From: an uncultured Fidelibacterota bacterium
Lineage (GTDB): Bacteria; Marinisomatota; Marinisomatia; Marinisomatales; UBA1611
Direction: 5' to 3'
Assembly: GCA_913045415.1 (NCBI GenBank)
Contig: CAJWPW010000046.1
Location: 1 to 7,634 of the forward strand
Length of the DNA stretch: 7,634 bases
Positions 1 to 6,031 of the stretch are shown here, piece by piece. Below the pieces are notes generated by a model. That model was not told where the DNA came from. It saw nothing but the letters and a program-made list of their open reading frames with translations, and ran no database searches. Within the stretch, counting starts at the first letter, position 1; every line of letters starts with the position of its first letter. The translations under genes and the position numbers were made by a program.

Positions 1-434
1 TCGAAGAGGATGCAGAACAATATTTTCAGGAAATTGAGAATATTGGGGGTGTGATTCCGGCTATTGAGCAAGGTTATTTCCAACGTGAGATCGCACGAGC
101 CGCATCGGGTTACCAATCCAAGTTAGATTCAAATCAACGTATCATGGTGGGTGTAAACCGTTTTGTGAAAGATGATGAAGAGATTGATATTCCAATTCTG
201 GAAATCGGTGCGGAAGCAGGCGAAGGCCAACGGCAAAAATTGGCTAACATGAAAAATTCCCGTGATGAAACAAAAGCGCAAGAGACATTATTTGAAATAC
301 AGGAAGCTTGTAAAAACGGGGATAACCTGATGTTGCCTATCATAAAAGCGGCCAAAGCATACGTGACTATGGGTGAAATTGTTGTGGCCATGAAAGCAGA
401 ATTTGGTGAGTGGCAGGAAACTGCTGCTTTTTAA
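1..434 (+). CDS. Methylmalonyl-CoA (acyl-CoA) mutase large/catalytic subunit, C-terminal part
   Basis: Partial gene: the 5' end lies outside the window, and the visible frame starts at base 3 and runs 143 residues to TAA at 432-434. The family interconverts methylmalonyl-CoA and succinyl-CoA (or related acyl-CoAs) in the cytosol using adenosylcobalamin. The visible part matches the end of the catalytic TIM-barrel chain: a GGVIPAIEQGYFQREIA-like helix, then an IMVGVN motif near base 145, a SRDE helix, and the closing TMGEIVVAMKAEFGEW helix. In the mammalian enzyme and in MutB this point leads into a linker and a B12-binding domain with DxHxxG. Here the protein stops about seven residues after the FGEW, so this is the stand-alone large-subunit form whose cobalamin-binding subunit is a separate gene. 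That gene is not downstream in this window. The exact acyl-CoA substrate cannot be told from this fragment; the family assignment is secure. Confidence 0.9.
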   Translation, partial: EEDAEQYFQEIENIGGVIPAIEQGYFQREIARAASGYQSKLDSNQRIMVGVNRFVKDDEEIDIPILEIGAEAGEGQRQKLANMKNSRDETKAQETLFEIQEACKNGDNLMLPIIKAAKAYVTMGEIVVAMKAEFGEWQETAAF

Positions 435-562
435 GTAAAAAATAATTTGGATATCCATAGTACATTGAATAAAGATATTTATTTTATATTCTTTGAAATA
501 GGTACGGATCAACAAACTACTTATTCAAAATTTTTGATCAATCCACATGTTTGGCTGGTATG

Positions 563-571
563 TGCTATTAT
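563..571 (+). promoter_or_regulatory. Candidate extended -10 promoter element for the ccm block
   Basis: TGCTATTAT reads as an extended -10 (TGn followed by TATTAT), about 43 bases before the chosen ATG at 614. No -35 hexamer sits at 16-18 bases upstream; TTGATC at 534-539 is too far away (26 bases). A Bacteroidetes-style reading (TTTG after TA) is also possible but has one base too many. It is supported mainly by its position in the only long gap, and is tentative. Confidence 0.25.
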
Positions 572-599
572 TTGGAACCAACATCCGTTTTTGGCCGGC

Positions 600-605
600 A
601 AAGGA
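600..605 (+). promoter_or_regulatory. Ribosome binding site deciding the start at 614
   Basis: AAAGGA lies 8 bases before the ATG at 614. It favours that ATG over the in-frame TTG at 551, and from 614 the protein begins directly with a membrane-spanning segment. Confidence 0.65.
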
Positions 606-613
606 TTAAAACC

Positions 614-886
614 ATGAATTTTGTTTTTACAATCGCCGTCATTGCGTTGTTCTCCAGTATCGTGTGGTATATGATTTCCCCACTTTTTGAAGAAGAATCA
701 AAGGTTCCTCTAAGAATGAACCAAGGTGATCTGGATCGAAAAAAACAGGTATTGCTGCGCCAGATCAAAGAATTGGAAATGGATCACCATATCGGGAATA
801 TTTCTGACGAAGATTTCAACGGCAGCCGGTTAGCCCTTAAGCAGGAAATTTCAGAAATTATAGCAGAATTAAAAAAAGTATCGTGA
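614..886 (+). CDS. Short CcmI N-terminal-domain-like membrane protein
   Basis: A 90-residue protein with one N-terminal membrane segment (about residues 3-24) followed by a charged, probably coiled-coil tail. The tail segment at about 47-80 (LLRQIKELEMDHHIGNISDE, then a Phe-containing helix) matches the N-terminal domain of CcmI/CycH cytochrome c maturation proteins, whose pattern is roughly LxELExDxxxGxLSxEDY. Proteobacterial CcmI proteins are several hundred residues long and add periplasmic TPR repeats that bind apocytochrome; those are absent here. It sits directly before ccmA and overlaps it by 4 bases (GTGA), which supports a role in cytochrome c maturation. The start is chosen from the ribosome binding site at 600-605. 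The domain resemblance is from memory of the family. Its biochemical role without TPR repeats is unknown; it may act as a membrane anchor or partner in the Ccm machinery. Confidence 0.65.
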   Translation: MNFVFTIAVIALFSSIVWYMISPLFEEESKVPLRMNQGDLDRKKQVLLRQIKELEMDHHIGNISDEDFNGSRLALKQEISEIIAELKKVS

Positions 887-1500
887 ATCTTCAAGTCACT
901 AATCTTTCCAAATCATTTTACCACTCTCCCGTTTTTCAATCCTTTTCTCTCAAAATGGAATCGGGTGAAAAGATTGGCCTTTCCGGTCCCAATGGATCGG
1001 GGAAAACCACTTTACTCAAAATGATCAGCGGTATTATGTCTATTGATTCCGGTAAGATAAGGATTGGAGAGAATGATGTGAATCCGGATGAGTCAGACCC
1101 AAGAAAAAACCTGTATTACCTGGGCCATTCCGTAGGGCTCTATCCCGGTTTAACCGGATACGAAAACCTGACATTTATTTCCGGATTATATGGGAAGACG
1201 AGCCGAAATGTTTCTAACGTATTGATCAAGGTAAGACTCGATTCTGCCCAGGATAAATTGGTGAAATTTTATTCACAGGGCATGCTCCAACGGCTCAAAC
1301 TTGCCACGGCCATAATTCTTGATCCCGATATTTTATTATTAGACGAACCTTTGACCGGATTGGATGTTGATGGAATCAAATTGTTTGAATCCGTTATAGT
1401 AGAGTGGAATGAATTGAGAAAAACCATGATCATTGTTTCCCATGATTCTCGATGGTTACGTACCAACACAGACCGAATTATAGAATTAAAACAATGTTGA
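883..1500 (+). CDS. ccmA: Heme exporter ATP-binding protein CcmA
   Basis: This 205-residue ABC ATPase is the cytosolic motor of the CcmAB(CD) complex, which uses ATP to release heme-loaded CcmE from CcmC/CcmD. Visible motifs in order are Walker A GPNGSGKT at 35-42, the CcmA-typical YYLGHSVGLYPGLTGYENL stretch at 78-96, an ABC signature YSQGMLQR at 130-137 (the usual LSGGQ is degenerate, as in CcmA proteins), Walker B ILLLDEP at 150-156, the D-loop GLD at 159-161 and the H-loop SHD at 186-188. Its length matches the family. It starts with GTG at 883, whose last two bases form part of the preceding gene's TGA, so translation is probably coupled. The end overlaps the start of ccmB by 7 bases. 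The identification is strong because ccmB and ccmC follow directly. Confidence 0.93.
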   Translation: MNLQVTNLSKSFYHSPVFQSFSLKMESGEKIGLSGPNGSGKTTLLKMISGIMSIDSGKIRIGENDVNPDESDPRKNLYYLGHSVGLYPGLTGYENLTFISGLYGKTSRNVSNVLIKVRLDSAQDKLVKFYSQGMLQRLKLATAIILDPDILLLDEPLTGLDVDGIKLFESVIVEWNELRKTMIIVSHDSRWLRTNTDRIIELKQC

Positions 1501-2156
1501 TTCATTTTATTCTAAAAGACTTGAAAATTGAATGGCGATCCAAAGAGATTATAACATCCATGTTTATTTTTGGATTATCCATTACGCTGATTTTCGCCTT
1601 GGCGTTCCAAGTGGCACCGATGTTAATTCGCACATTTGCTCCGGGACTCTTGTGGGTAGTGATCCTGTTTACATCTGTTCTGGGGCTGAATCGCCTTTTC
1701 TCGCTGGAGCGGGAAGAACATGCCATGTGGAGTTGGACATCAGCACCGGTGGATCGTGGAATTGTTTATATATCAAAAGTTGTTTCGGCACTTTTCTTCG
1801 TCTTGATGTCAGAAATCTTGTTCATTGTCCCATTTTTCATTTTCTTGAATCTACCGGCCAACTTTTCATTTTTTCAATTTTCACTGATCCTTTTTTTAGG
1901 AACAGGCGCCATTGTTTCTGTGGGTTGTTTGATTTCAGGCATCACTTTGCAGGCAGGATTGCGTGATGTATTGATTCCCATATTGCTATTTCCATCTGCA
2001 TCGCCTGTGGCTATCGCAGCGACAAAATGTACAGAATCATTATTTGATCAAAAGCCTATGACAGAGTGGAATTTTTGGTTTCTTATTCTTGGCTCTTTCT
2101 TTGTAATTTATGGTCTGTTTGGATACATGGTCTTTAACCGGATCGTTGAAGAATAA
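1494..2156 (+). CDS. ccmB: Heme exporter permease CcmB
   Basis: A 220-residue integral membrane protein, the permease partner of CcmA in cytochrome c maturation System I. It shows about six hydrophobic segments (roughly residues 21-39, 47-66, 93-118, 126-150, 156-175 and 192-213). Family landmarks include the loop LNRLFSLEREE at 65-75 after the second helix and the RDVLIPILLFPSASPVAIAA stretch at 157-176, matching the conserved Arg/Leu/Pro-rich segment of CcmB. The ATG at 1494 is chosen because it gives the family's usual length and begins with the LIHFILKDLKIEWRSKE amphipathic leader. An in-frame ATG at 1452 would add 14 residues encoded inside ccmA, and a TTG at 1497 is also possible. It overlaps ccmA by 7 bases, and its TAA shares one base with the ccmC ATG. 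Confidence 0.93.
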   Translation: MLIHFILKDLKIEWRSKEIITSMFIFGLSITLIFALAFQVAPMLIRTFAPGLLWVVILFTSVLGLNRLFSLEREEHAMWSWTSAPVDRGIVYISKVVSALFFVLMSEILFIVPFFIFLNLPANFSFFQFSLILFLGTGAIVSVGCLISGITLQAGLRDVLIPILLFPSASPVAIAATKCTESLFDQKPMTEWNFWFLILGSFFVIYGLFGYMVFNRIVEE

Positions 2157-2818
2157 TGTCCTTTTTTAATCATCAAAATAATTTAATTCATGCAGCAATA
2201 GCGGCTGCACTTTCTGCCATCAATATTTATATTGTTCTCAGCTTGGAACCGCCGAACTTGGCACAGGGTATTTTTGGCAATATTTTCTATATTCATGTTC
2301 CTGTTGCCTGGACAGCATTTCTCCTGTATTTATGTGTTATGATTTCGGGAATTTTATTTCTTATAAAGAAGGATAAAATATGGGATCGTCGTGGTCTTGC
2401 TTTTGCCGAGGTGGGAACCATCTTCATGTTTTTGGTCTTAACTACGGGACCCATTTGGGCTAAACCGGCTTGGGGTATATTTTGGCCCTGGGAGCCCCGC
2501 CTCACTACCAGTCTAATCCTTTTCCTGATATTTCTGGGTTATTTTATGTTACGGGAATTTGGGGGCAATCCGGAACAGGTTTCCCGATATGCAGCCGTGG
2601 TTGGAATTTTGGCATTTTTAGATGTCCCTTTAATATTTTTATCGGTAAAGTTCTGGTTACCAGAAATGCAGTCACATCCGCAGGTCGGGCAGTATTTTGA
2701 CAGTGCAAATCCGCTACCAACTTATCTTTTGATCTTCTCATTTTTATCATTATTGGTCGTGTCAAGCCTAATGATTCGCTTGCGGACAAATATTTTATCC
2801 ATGAAAGAAGCGAATTAG
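2156..2818 (+). CDS. ccmC: Heme-handling protein CcmC
   Basis: This 220-residue, six-helix membrane protein belongs to the heme-handling superfamily. CcmC presents heme to the heme chaperone CcmE at the periplasmic face. Evidence: the YIHVPVAW motif at 45-52 with likely axial His47; the tryptophan-rich segment KPAWGIFWPWEPRLTT at 103-118; the LDVPLIFLSVKFW segment at 155-167 before the last helix; and His174 as probable second heme ligand. The usual CcmC tryptophan-rich motif has WDxRLT where this protein has WEPRLT, and the second His is a few residues further from the preceding Trp than in proteins I remember. The ATG at 2156 overlaps the ccmB stop by one base (TAATG), so coupled translation is likely. 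The gene ends 3 bases before a ccmD-like peptide. CcsA/ResC is an alternative heme-handling family, but the ccmAB neighbours favour CcmC. Confidence 0.92.
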   Translation: MSFFNHQNNLIHAAIAAALSAINIYIVLSLEPPNLAQGIFGNIFYIHVPVAWTAFLLYLCVMISGILFLIKKDKIWDRRGLAFAEVGTIFMFLVLTTGPIWAKPAWGIFWPWEPRLTTSLILFLIFLGYFMLREFGGNPEQVSRYAAVVGILAFLDVPLIFLSVKFWLPEMQSHPQVGQYFDSANPLPTYLLIFSFLSLLVVSSLMIRLRTNILSMKEAN

Positions 2819-2821
2819 ATT

Positions 2822-2923
2822 ATGGAATATTTACTTACCGTAGTTATCCTGGTTTATGGCTTAATTGCCGGATGGTTTCTTTATCAACTGAAACAAAAGA
2901 ATTTATTAAAGAGGAGTAAATAA
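2822..2923 (+). CDS. ccmD: CcmD-like small membrane peptide
   Basis: A 33-residue reading frame, ATG at 2822 to TAA at 2921-2923, lies in the 107 bases between ccmC and the next gene. It encodes a single hydrophobic helix (EYLLTVVILVYGLIAGWFLY, residues 2-21) followed by a basic tail (QLKQKNLLKRSK). That is the hallmark layout of CcmD: a tiny one-span protein with a Tyr-containing helix and a positively charged cytosolic C-terminus, placed directly after ccmC. CcmD stabilises CcmC-CcmE and takes part in releasing holo-CcmE with CcmAB. It is shorter than E. coli CcmD (about 69 residues), but small CcmD variants are known. Only a weak purine stretch (AAAGAAG at 2804-2810) precedes it, so translation may depend on ccmC. 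Sequence identity in CcmD is low, so the call rests on position, topology and charge. Confidence 0.7.
   Translation: MEYLLTVVILVYGLIAGWFLYQLKQKNLLKRSK
2911..2916 (+). promoter_or_regulatory. Strong ribosome binding site for the type II GAPDH homologue
   Basis: GAGGAG lies 9 bases before the ATG at 2926, inside the last codons of the ccmD-like frame. It is among the clearest Shine-Dalgarno sequences in the window, whereas neighbouring genes rely on overlaps. This suggests independent and possibly higher translation of the GAPDH gene. Confidence 0.65.
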
Positions 2924-2925
2924 AT

Positions 2926-3990
2926 ATGGAACGCAAAATTGTTCACGTTATCGGTACGGGAACGATTGGTGAACCGCTCATCGGACTGCTAAGTGATTAT
3001 AGAGATCAGTTGGGGATCGATGAAGTTACCTTTCACAAAAACTCGGCTCTTCGCCGGGATCGGTCTAAAGTAAGCGACCTACTGCGCCGTGGTGCACGTC
3101 TATCTGTGGACGAAGGGAAGGAACAGGAGTTTAGAAAGTTGGGATTAGATCCTGACTTTGAAACGGAAGAATCAATCAAGCGGTCAACGGTTGTAATTGA
3201 TTGCACCCCCAAAGGGGTCGGTCATTCCAATAAAGTGAAGTATTATGAAAAATTCTCAGATACTGTAAAAGGATTTCTTGCCCAAGGCAGTGAAAATGGA
3301 TTCGGGAAGAAATATGCTCGTGGCATTAACGACAATGCTTTGGTTTCTTCAGATAAGTTCATCCAAATCGTATCGTGTAACACCCATAATATATCCTGTG
3401 TCACAAACACCTTGGCCGTGAACGAAGATCCAGATAATCTCGTAGAAGGGAAATATGTCTGTATTCGTCGTGCAAATGATCTGAGTCAGACAGGAAGTTT
3501 TATACCGGCACCCCAAGTGGGATCACATGGAGACGAGAAATATGGTTCGCACCATGCGGCTGATGCGGCTGGCTTATTTGCTACAATGGGCATGGACCTA
3601 AATTTGTTCTCTTCTGCCATGAAAGTAAATAGCCAATATATGCATGTCTTATGGTTCACACTGAAAGTGAAAGAACCTACTACCCTTGCATCTGTAAAGG
3701 AGAGACTGCATAATAATGACAAAGTGGCCATGACTACCAAGGATATGACCAGCACGGTTTTTTCCTTCGGACGTGACCATGGACATTATGGACGAATCAT
3801 GAATCAAACTGTTGTTGTAGAACAATCACTTCATGTTCGGAATGATCATGAAATCACAGGTTTCTGTTTCACGCCACAGGATGGTAATTCTATCTTGAGT
3901 TCAATCTCAGCAGCAGAATGGATGCTGTATCCCCATTCTTATGAAGATAAAATCCAGTGCCTGTCACACTTGTTTTTTAACATCATTTGA
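2926..3990 (+). CDS. Type II (archaeal-type) glyceraldehyde-3-phosphate dehydrogenase homologue
   Basis: This 354-residue cytosolic Rossmann-fold dehydrogenase resembles the archaeal type II GAPDH family, which oxidises glyceraldehyde 3-phosphate to 1,3-bisphosphoglycerate with NAD(P)+ and is distinct from ordinary bacterial GapA. Visible landmarks: nucleotide loop GTGTIG at 10-15; VVIDCTPKGVG at 89-99 (archaeal VVDGAPKKIG); a QGSENG segment at 120-125 (archaeal QGGEK); catalytic VSCNT with Cys151; the IRRAND phosphate-site segment at 180-185 (archaeal VRRAAD); SHH at 208-210; His240 in QYMHVLW, the expected general-base position (archaeal LMHMH); and FGRDHGHYGRIMNQTVVVEQSL in the C-terminal half (archaeal GRD.GR...NELVVWEES). 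The length is slightly above the roughly 340 residues usual in archaea. The active-site Cys and His appear intact, so it is probably functional. Which direction it runs and whether it uses NADP are not visible. Erythrose-4-phosphate or another phospho-aldehyde is a possible alternative substrate. Confidence 0.8.
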   Translation: MERKIVHVIGTGTIGEPLIGLLSDYRDQLGIDEVTFHKNSALRRDRSKVSDLLRRGARLSVDEGKEQEFRKLGLDPDFETEESIKRSTVVIDCTPKGVGHSNKVKYYEKFSDTVKGFLAQGSENGFGKKYARGINDNALVSSDKFIQIVSCNTHNISCVTNTLAVNEDPDNLVEGKYVCIRRANDLSQTGSFIPAPQVGSHGDEKYGSHHAADAAGLFATMGMDLNLFSSAMKVNSQYMHVLWFTLKVKEPTTLASVKERLHNNDKVAMTTKDMTSTVFSFGRDHGHYGRIMNQTVVVEQSLHVRNDHEITGFCFTPQDGNSILSSISAAEWMLYPHSYEDKIQCLSHLFFNII

Positions 3991-4637
3991 GCCTGAAAGT
4001 TGAACGGATCGTCACTGGCCCGTTCCAGGAAAATAGTTATGTCGCTTGGCAAGATGGATTGCCATCCTGCCTTGTGATTGATCCCGGTGATGATCCGGGA
4101 CTGATTATTGAAGTGATTTTAGAAAAGGATCTGAGTCCAATTGCCGTGGTAAATACCCATGCACATTTGGATCATATCGGTGGTGTATCGGATTTAAAAG
4201 AAAAATACGGAATACCATTTTATTTACACCCCAATGAAAAACCGATTCTGGATGGTTACGAAAGAGATTGTGCTTTTTTTGGAATAACACCGAAAATAAC
4301 TCCAACGGTTGATCATTGGTTAAGCGCAGGTGAATTGAAGGTCAGTGACTTTTTGATCCAATGTGTTGAAACACCAGGACACACACCGGGTGGAACCTGT
4401 TTGGTAATCAATGATCATGCGTTCACCGGTGATACGATTTTTGCCGGTTCTGTTGGACGAACTGACTTGCCGGGCGGTGATTGGGACACCTTATGTGATA
4501 GTCTGGTGAAAGCCATGGAAAATATTTCACATGATTATATTTTACATCCCGGACATGGACCGGACACAACATTGGAAAAAGAAATAAAACAAAACCCATT
4601 TTTGATTCCATTATTAAAACGGGTAAATTCCTTTTAA
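3987..4637 (+). CDS. MBL-fold hydrolase, glyoxalase II-like (YcbL type)
   Basis: A 216-residue metallo-beta-lactamase-fold hydrolase, probably cytosolic with two bound metals. It shows the full metal-ligand set: THAHLDH at 57-63 (His58, His60, Asp62, His63), GHTPGG at 131-136 (His132), FTGDT at 146-150 (bridging Asp149) and HPGHGPDTT at 187-195 (His190). The GSVGRTDLPGGD stretch at 154-165 is typical of short glyoxalase II-like proteins such as YcbL, which hydrolyse thioesters like S-lactoylglutathione. It lacks the longer C-terminal helical domain of classical GloB, so the natural thioester is uncertain. The likely start is TTG at 3987, overlapping the preceding TGA by 4 bases. An in-frame stop at 3978-3980 rules out anything further upstream, and CTG at 3993 is the only nearby alternative. 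Its TAA shares one base with the tilS ATG. Confidence 0.85.
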   Translation: MSLKVERIVTGPFQENSYVAWQDGLPSCLVIDPGDDPGLIIEVILEKDLSPIAVVNTHAHLDHIGGVSDLKEKYGIPFYLHPNEKPILDGYERDCAFFGITPKITPTVDHWLSAGELKVSDFLIQCVETPGHTPGGTCLVINDHAFTGDTIFAGSVGRTDLPGGDWDTLCDSLVKAMENISHDYILHPGHGPDTTLEKEIKQNPFLIPLLKRVNSF

Positions 4638-6031
4638 TGAGCGAATTACAAACATTTAATAAAAAATTGATTCAACTCGATTCGATTTTCCACAAGTTCA
4701 CTGACGAATTGGCAACCTTTTCTGATTTAAAGAAAGAAAACCGGATCATTATTGCTGTTTCTGGTGGAATGGATTCCATGGCGCTTTTTTCTCTATTACA
4801 CTCCAGAGAAAAATTTGATCTAGTCATTGCACATGTGAATCATCATTTGCGTGGAGATTCTAATAAAGATGAATCCCTTGTTCAACGTGCATGTAGATCA
4901 TTGGGCATTCCATTCTTCGCTACATCATTGAATCCTAAAAAAATAAATAAAGGGGAAAGTGTTGAACAATGGGGGCGAACCCACCGCTATCGTTTTTTTA
5001 ATAAAGTTATGGAAAAAACTAAGGCAAATTGGGTCATGACGGCTCACCATGGTAATGATCAGGTGGAAACTGTTTTAATGAATCTATCCCGTCAGTCCGG
5101 TATTTCTGGTCTTTGCGGCATTGGGAAACAAACTAAAAATGTTATGCGTCCGTTGTTGGGTTTCACCAAAAAGGAATTAACCGATTTTGTAATAAGAAAT
5201 GAAATTCCTTTTCGCGAAGATTCCACCAATTCTGAACTATCCAATCCCCGGAATTTCATTCGACATACGGTTGTAAACCCATGGGAGAATAATGCTCAAA
5301 ATCTTGTGAAAGGGATTCAAAGTTCAGTTAATCATTTTTCTGAATGGAAAGATGCATTGGATTATTTCATTCTGGGGACACTTGTTCCGAAAATTCACCA
5401 ATCTGTCAATCGGTTTGATATTCCCATCAAAATGGTCCAAGGTCTGCCAAATATGGTGAAAGTTAGATTGGTGCAACTTTTGATGGAAGCAACTTATCAT
5501 GAACGTTGGTCCAAACATCAGATCGAACTTTTGAAATCATTTTTTAAGAAAGAAGAAGTAGGCAATCAACATATTTTACCTAACGGGTGGAAATTGTTAT
5601 GGGATCGAAGATCAATTATTGGAAAAGAAATGGCACATCAATCCCCAAAATATCCTGTGAAACTTGTCCCGGGTCATCCTGTTGATTTTAATGATTATAG
5701 ATACGAATTGGTCTTGTCGAGACAAGAGAAGTCTGACACAATTGAAAATCAGGAACAAGTGGATTGGACTCTATTGAAGGATCGGAGATTGGAGATTCGT
5801 GCCTGGACAGACGGTGATTTCTTTCAGCCTTTGGGGATGGAAGGACACCAGAAAATCAGTGATTTCCTGATTAATGAAAAAGTGGATCAATTCACAAAAG
5901 AATCTCAAGCAGTTCTGACTGCGAATGGTGAAATCATCTGGGTGTGTGGCAAACGTATTGCAGATTGGGTAAAACTAACCCCCCAATCTCAAGAAACTGC
6001 TGTCTTAAATCGGACCTTCTTACCATTATGA
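4637..6031 (+). CDS. tilS: tRNA(Ile)-lysidine synthase TilS
   Basis: A 464-residue PP-loop ATPase of the cytosol that attaches lysine to C34 of the CAU-anticodon tRNA-Ile, changing its codon reading from AUG to AUA and its charging from Met to Ile; it is normally essential. Evidence: PP-loop VSGGMDS at 41-47; the family signature AHVNHHLRG at 65-73; AHHGNDQVET at 136-145 followed by LMNLSRQSGISGLCGI; a MRPLLGFTKKEL segment; and EDSTN just after it. A variable middle region follows, then a TilS C-terminal domain at about 385-460 (WTDGDFFQPLGMEGHQKISD, then a WVCGKRIADW-like segment). The length fits the two-domain form of the enzyme, as in E. coli. A 36-residue leader precedes the catalytic core. 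The ATG at 4637 overlaps the preceding stop by one base, and the TGA overlaps the hpt ATG by 4 bases. Confidence 0.95.
   Translation: MSELQTFNKKLIQLDSIFHKFTDELATFSDLKKENRIIIAVSGGMDSMALFSLLHSREKFDLVIAHVNHHLRGDSNKDESLVQRACRSLGIPFFATSLNPKKINKGESVEQWGRTHRYRFFNKVMEKTKANWVMTAHHGNDQVETVLMNLSRQSGISGLCGIGKQTKNVMRPLLGFTKKELTDFVIRNEIPFREDSTNSELSNPRNFIRHTVVNPWENNAQNLVKGIQSSVNHFSEWKDALDYFILGTLVPKIHQSVNRFDIPIKMVQGLPNMVKVRLVQLLMEATYHERWSKHQIELLKSFFKKEEVGNQHILPNGWKLLWDRRSIIGKEMAHQSPKYPVKLVPGHPVDFNDYRYELVLSRQEKSDTIENQEQVDWTLLKDRRLEIRAWTDGDFFQPLGMEGHQKISDFLINEKVDQFTKESQAVLTANGEIIWVCGKRIADWVKLTPQSQETAVLNRTFLPL

Larger units (their letters stand above)
435..613. other. Intergenic gap between mutase gene and ccm block
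   Basis: This 179-base AT-rich gap is the longest non-coding stretch and the only one large enough for both a terminator and a promoter. No convincing rho-independent terminator is present. The best hairpin pairs AAAGATAT at 471-478 with ATATTCTTT at 486-494, with one bulge and no following T-run. A candidate extended -10 element and a good ribosome binding site lie at its right end. No RNA gene was recognised. Confidence 0.6.

Noticed and set aside
471..494. AT-rich imperfect hairpin after the mutase gene as a terminator
   Set aside because: The stem is nearly all A-T with a bulge and there is no following T-run, so it is not convincing as a rho-independent terminator.
551..613. In-frame upstream extension of the CcmI-like gene from TTG at 551
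   Set aside because: It adds a non-hydrophobic leader before the membrane helix, overlaps the candidate promoter, and lacks a ribosome binding site, whereas ATG 614 has AAAGGA at the right distance.
1532..1966. Long + strand open frame inside ccmB (144 residues)
   Set aside because: It is a shifted frame of the well-supported ccmB gene and its product has no recognisable domain or hydrophobic pattern.
3205..3218. C-run/G-run hairpin (ACCCCC-AAA-GGGGT region) inside the GAPDH gene
   Set aside because: It encodes the conserved CTPKGVG segment of the protein and has no T-run after it, so codon choice explains it.
3486..3755. Antisense open frame inside the GAPDH homologue
   Set aside because: It lies wholly within a strongly supported gene, has no ribosome binding site of note and no recognisable domain.
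5712..5727. Inverted repeat TCTTGTC-GA-GACAAGA inside tilS
   Set aside because: The 2-base loop is too small for a hairpin and it lies within coding sequence; as an operator palindrome it would be isolated within a gene, so it is most likely chance.
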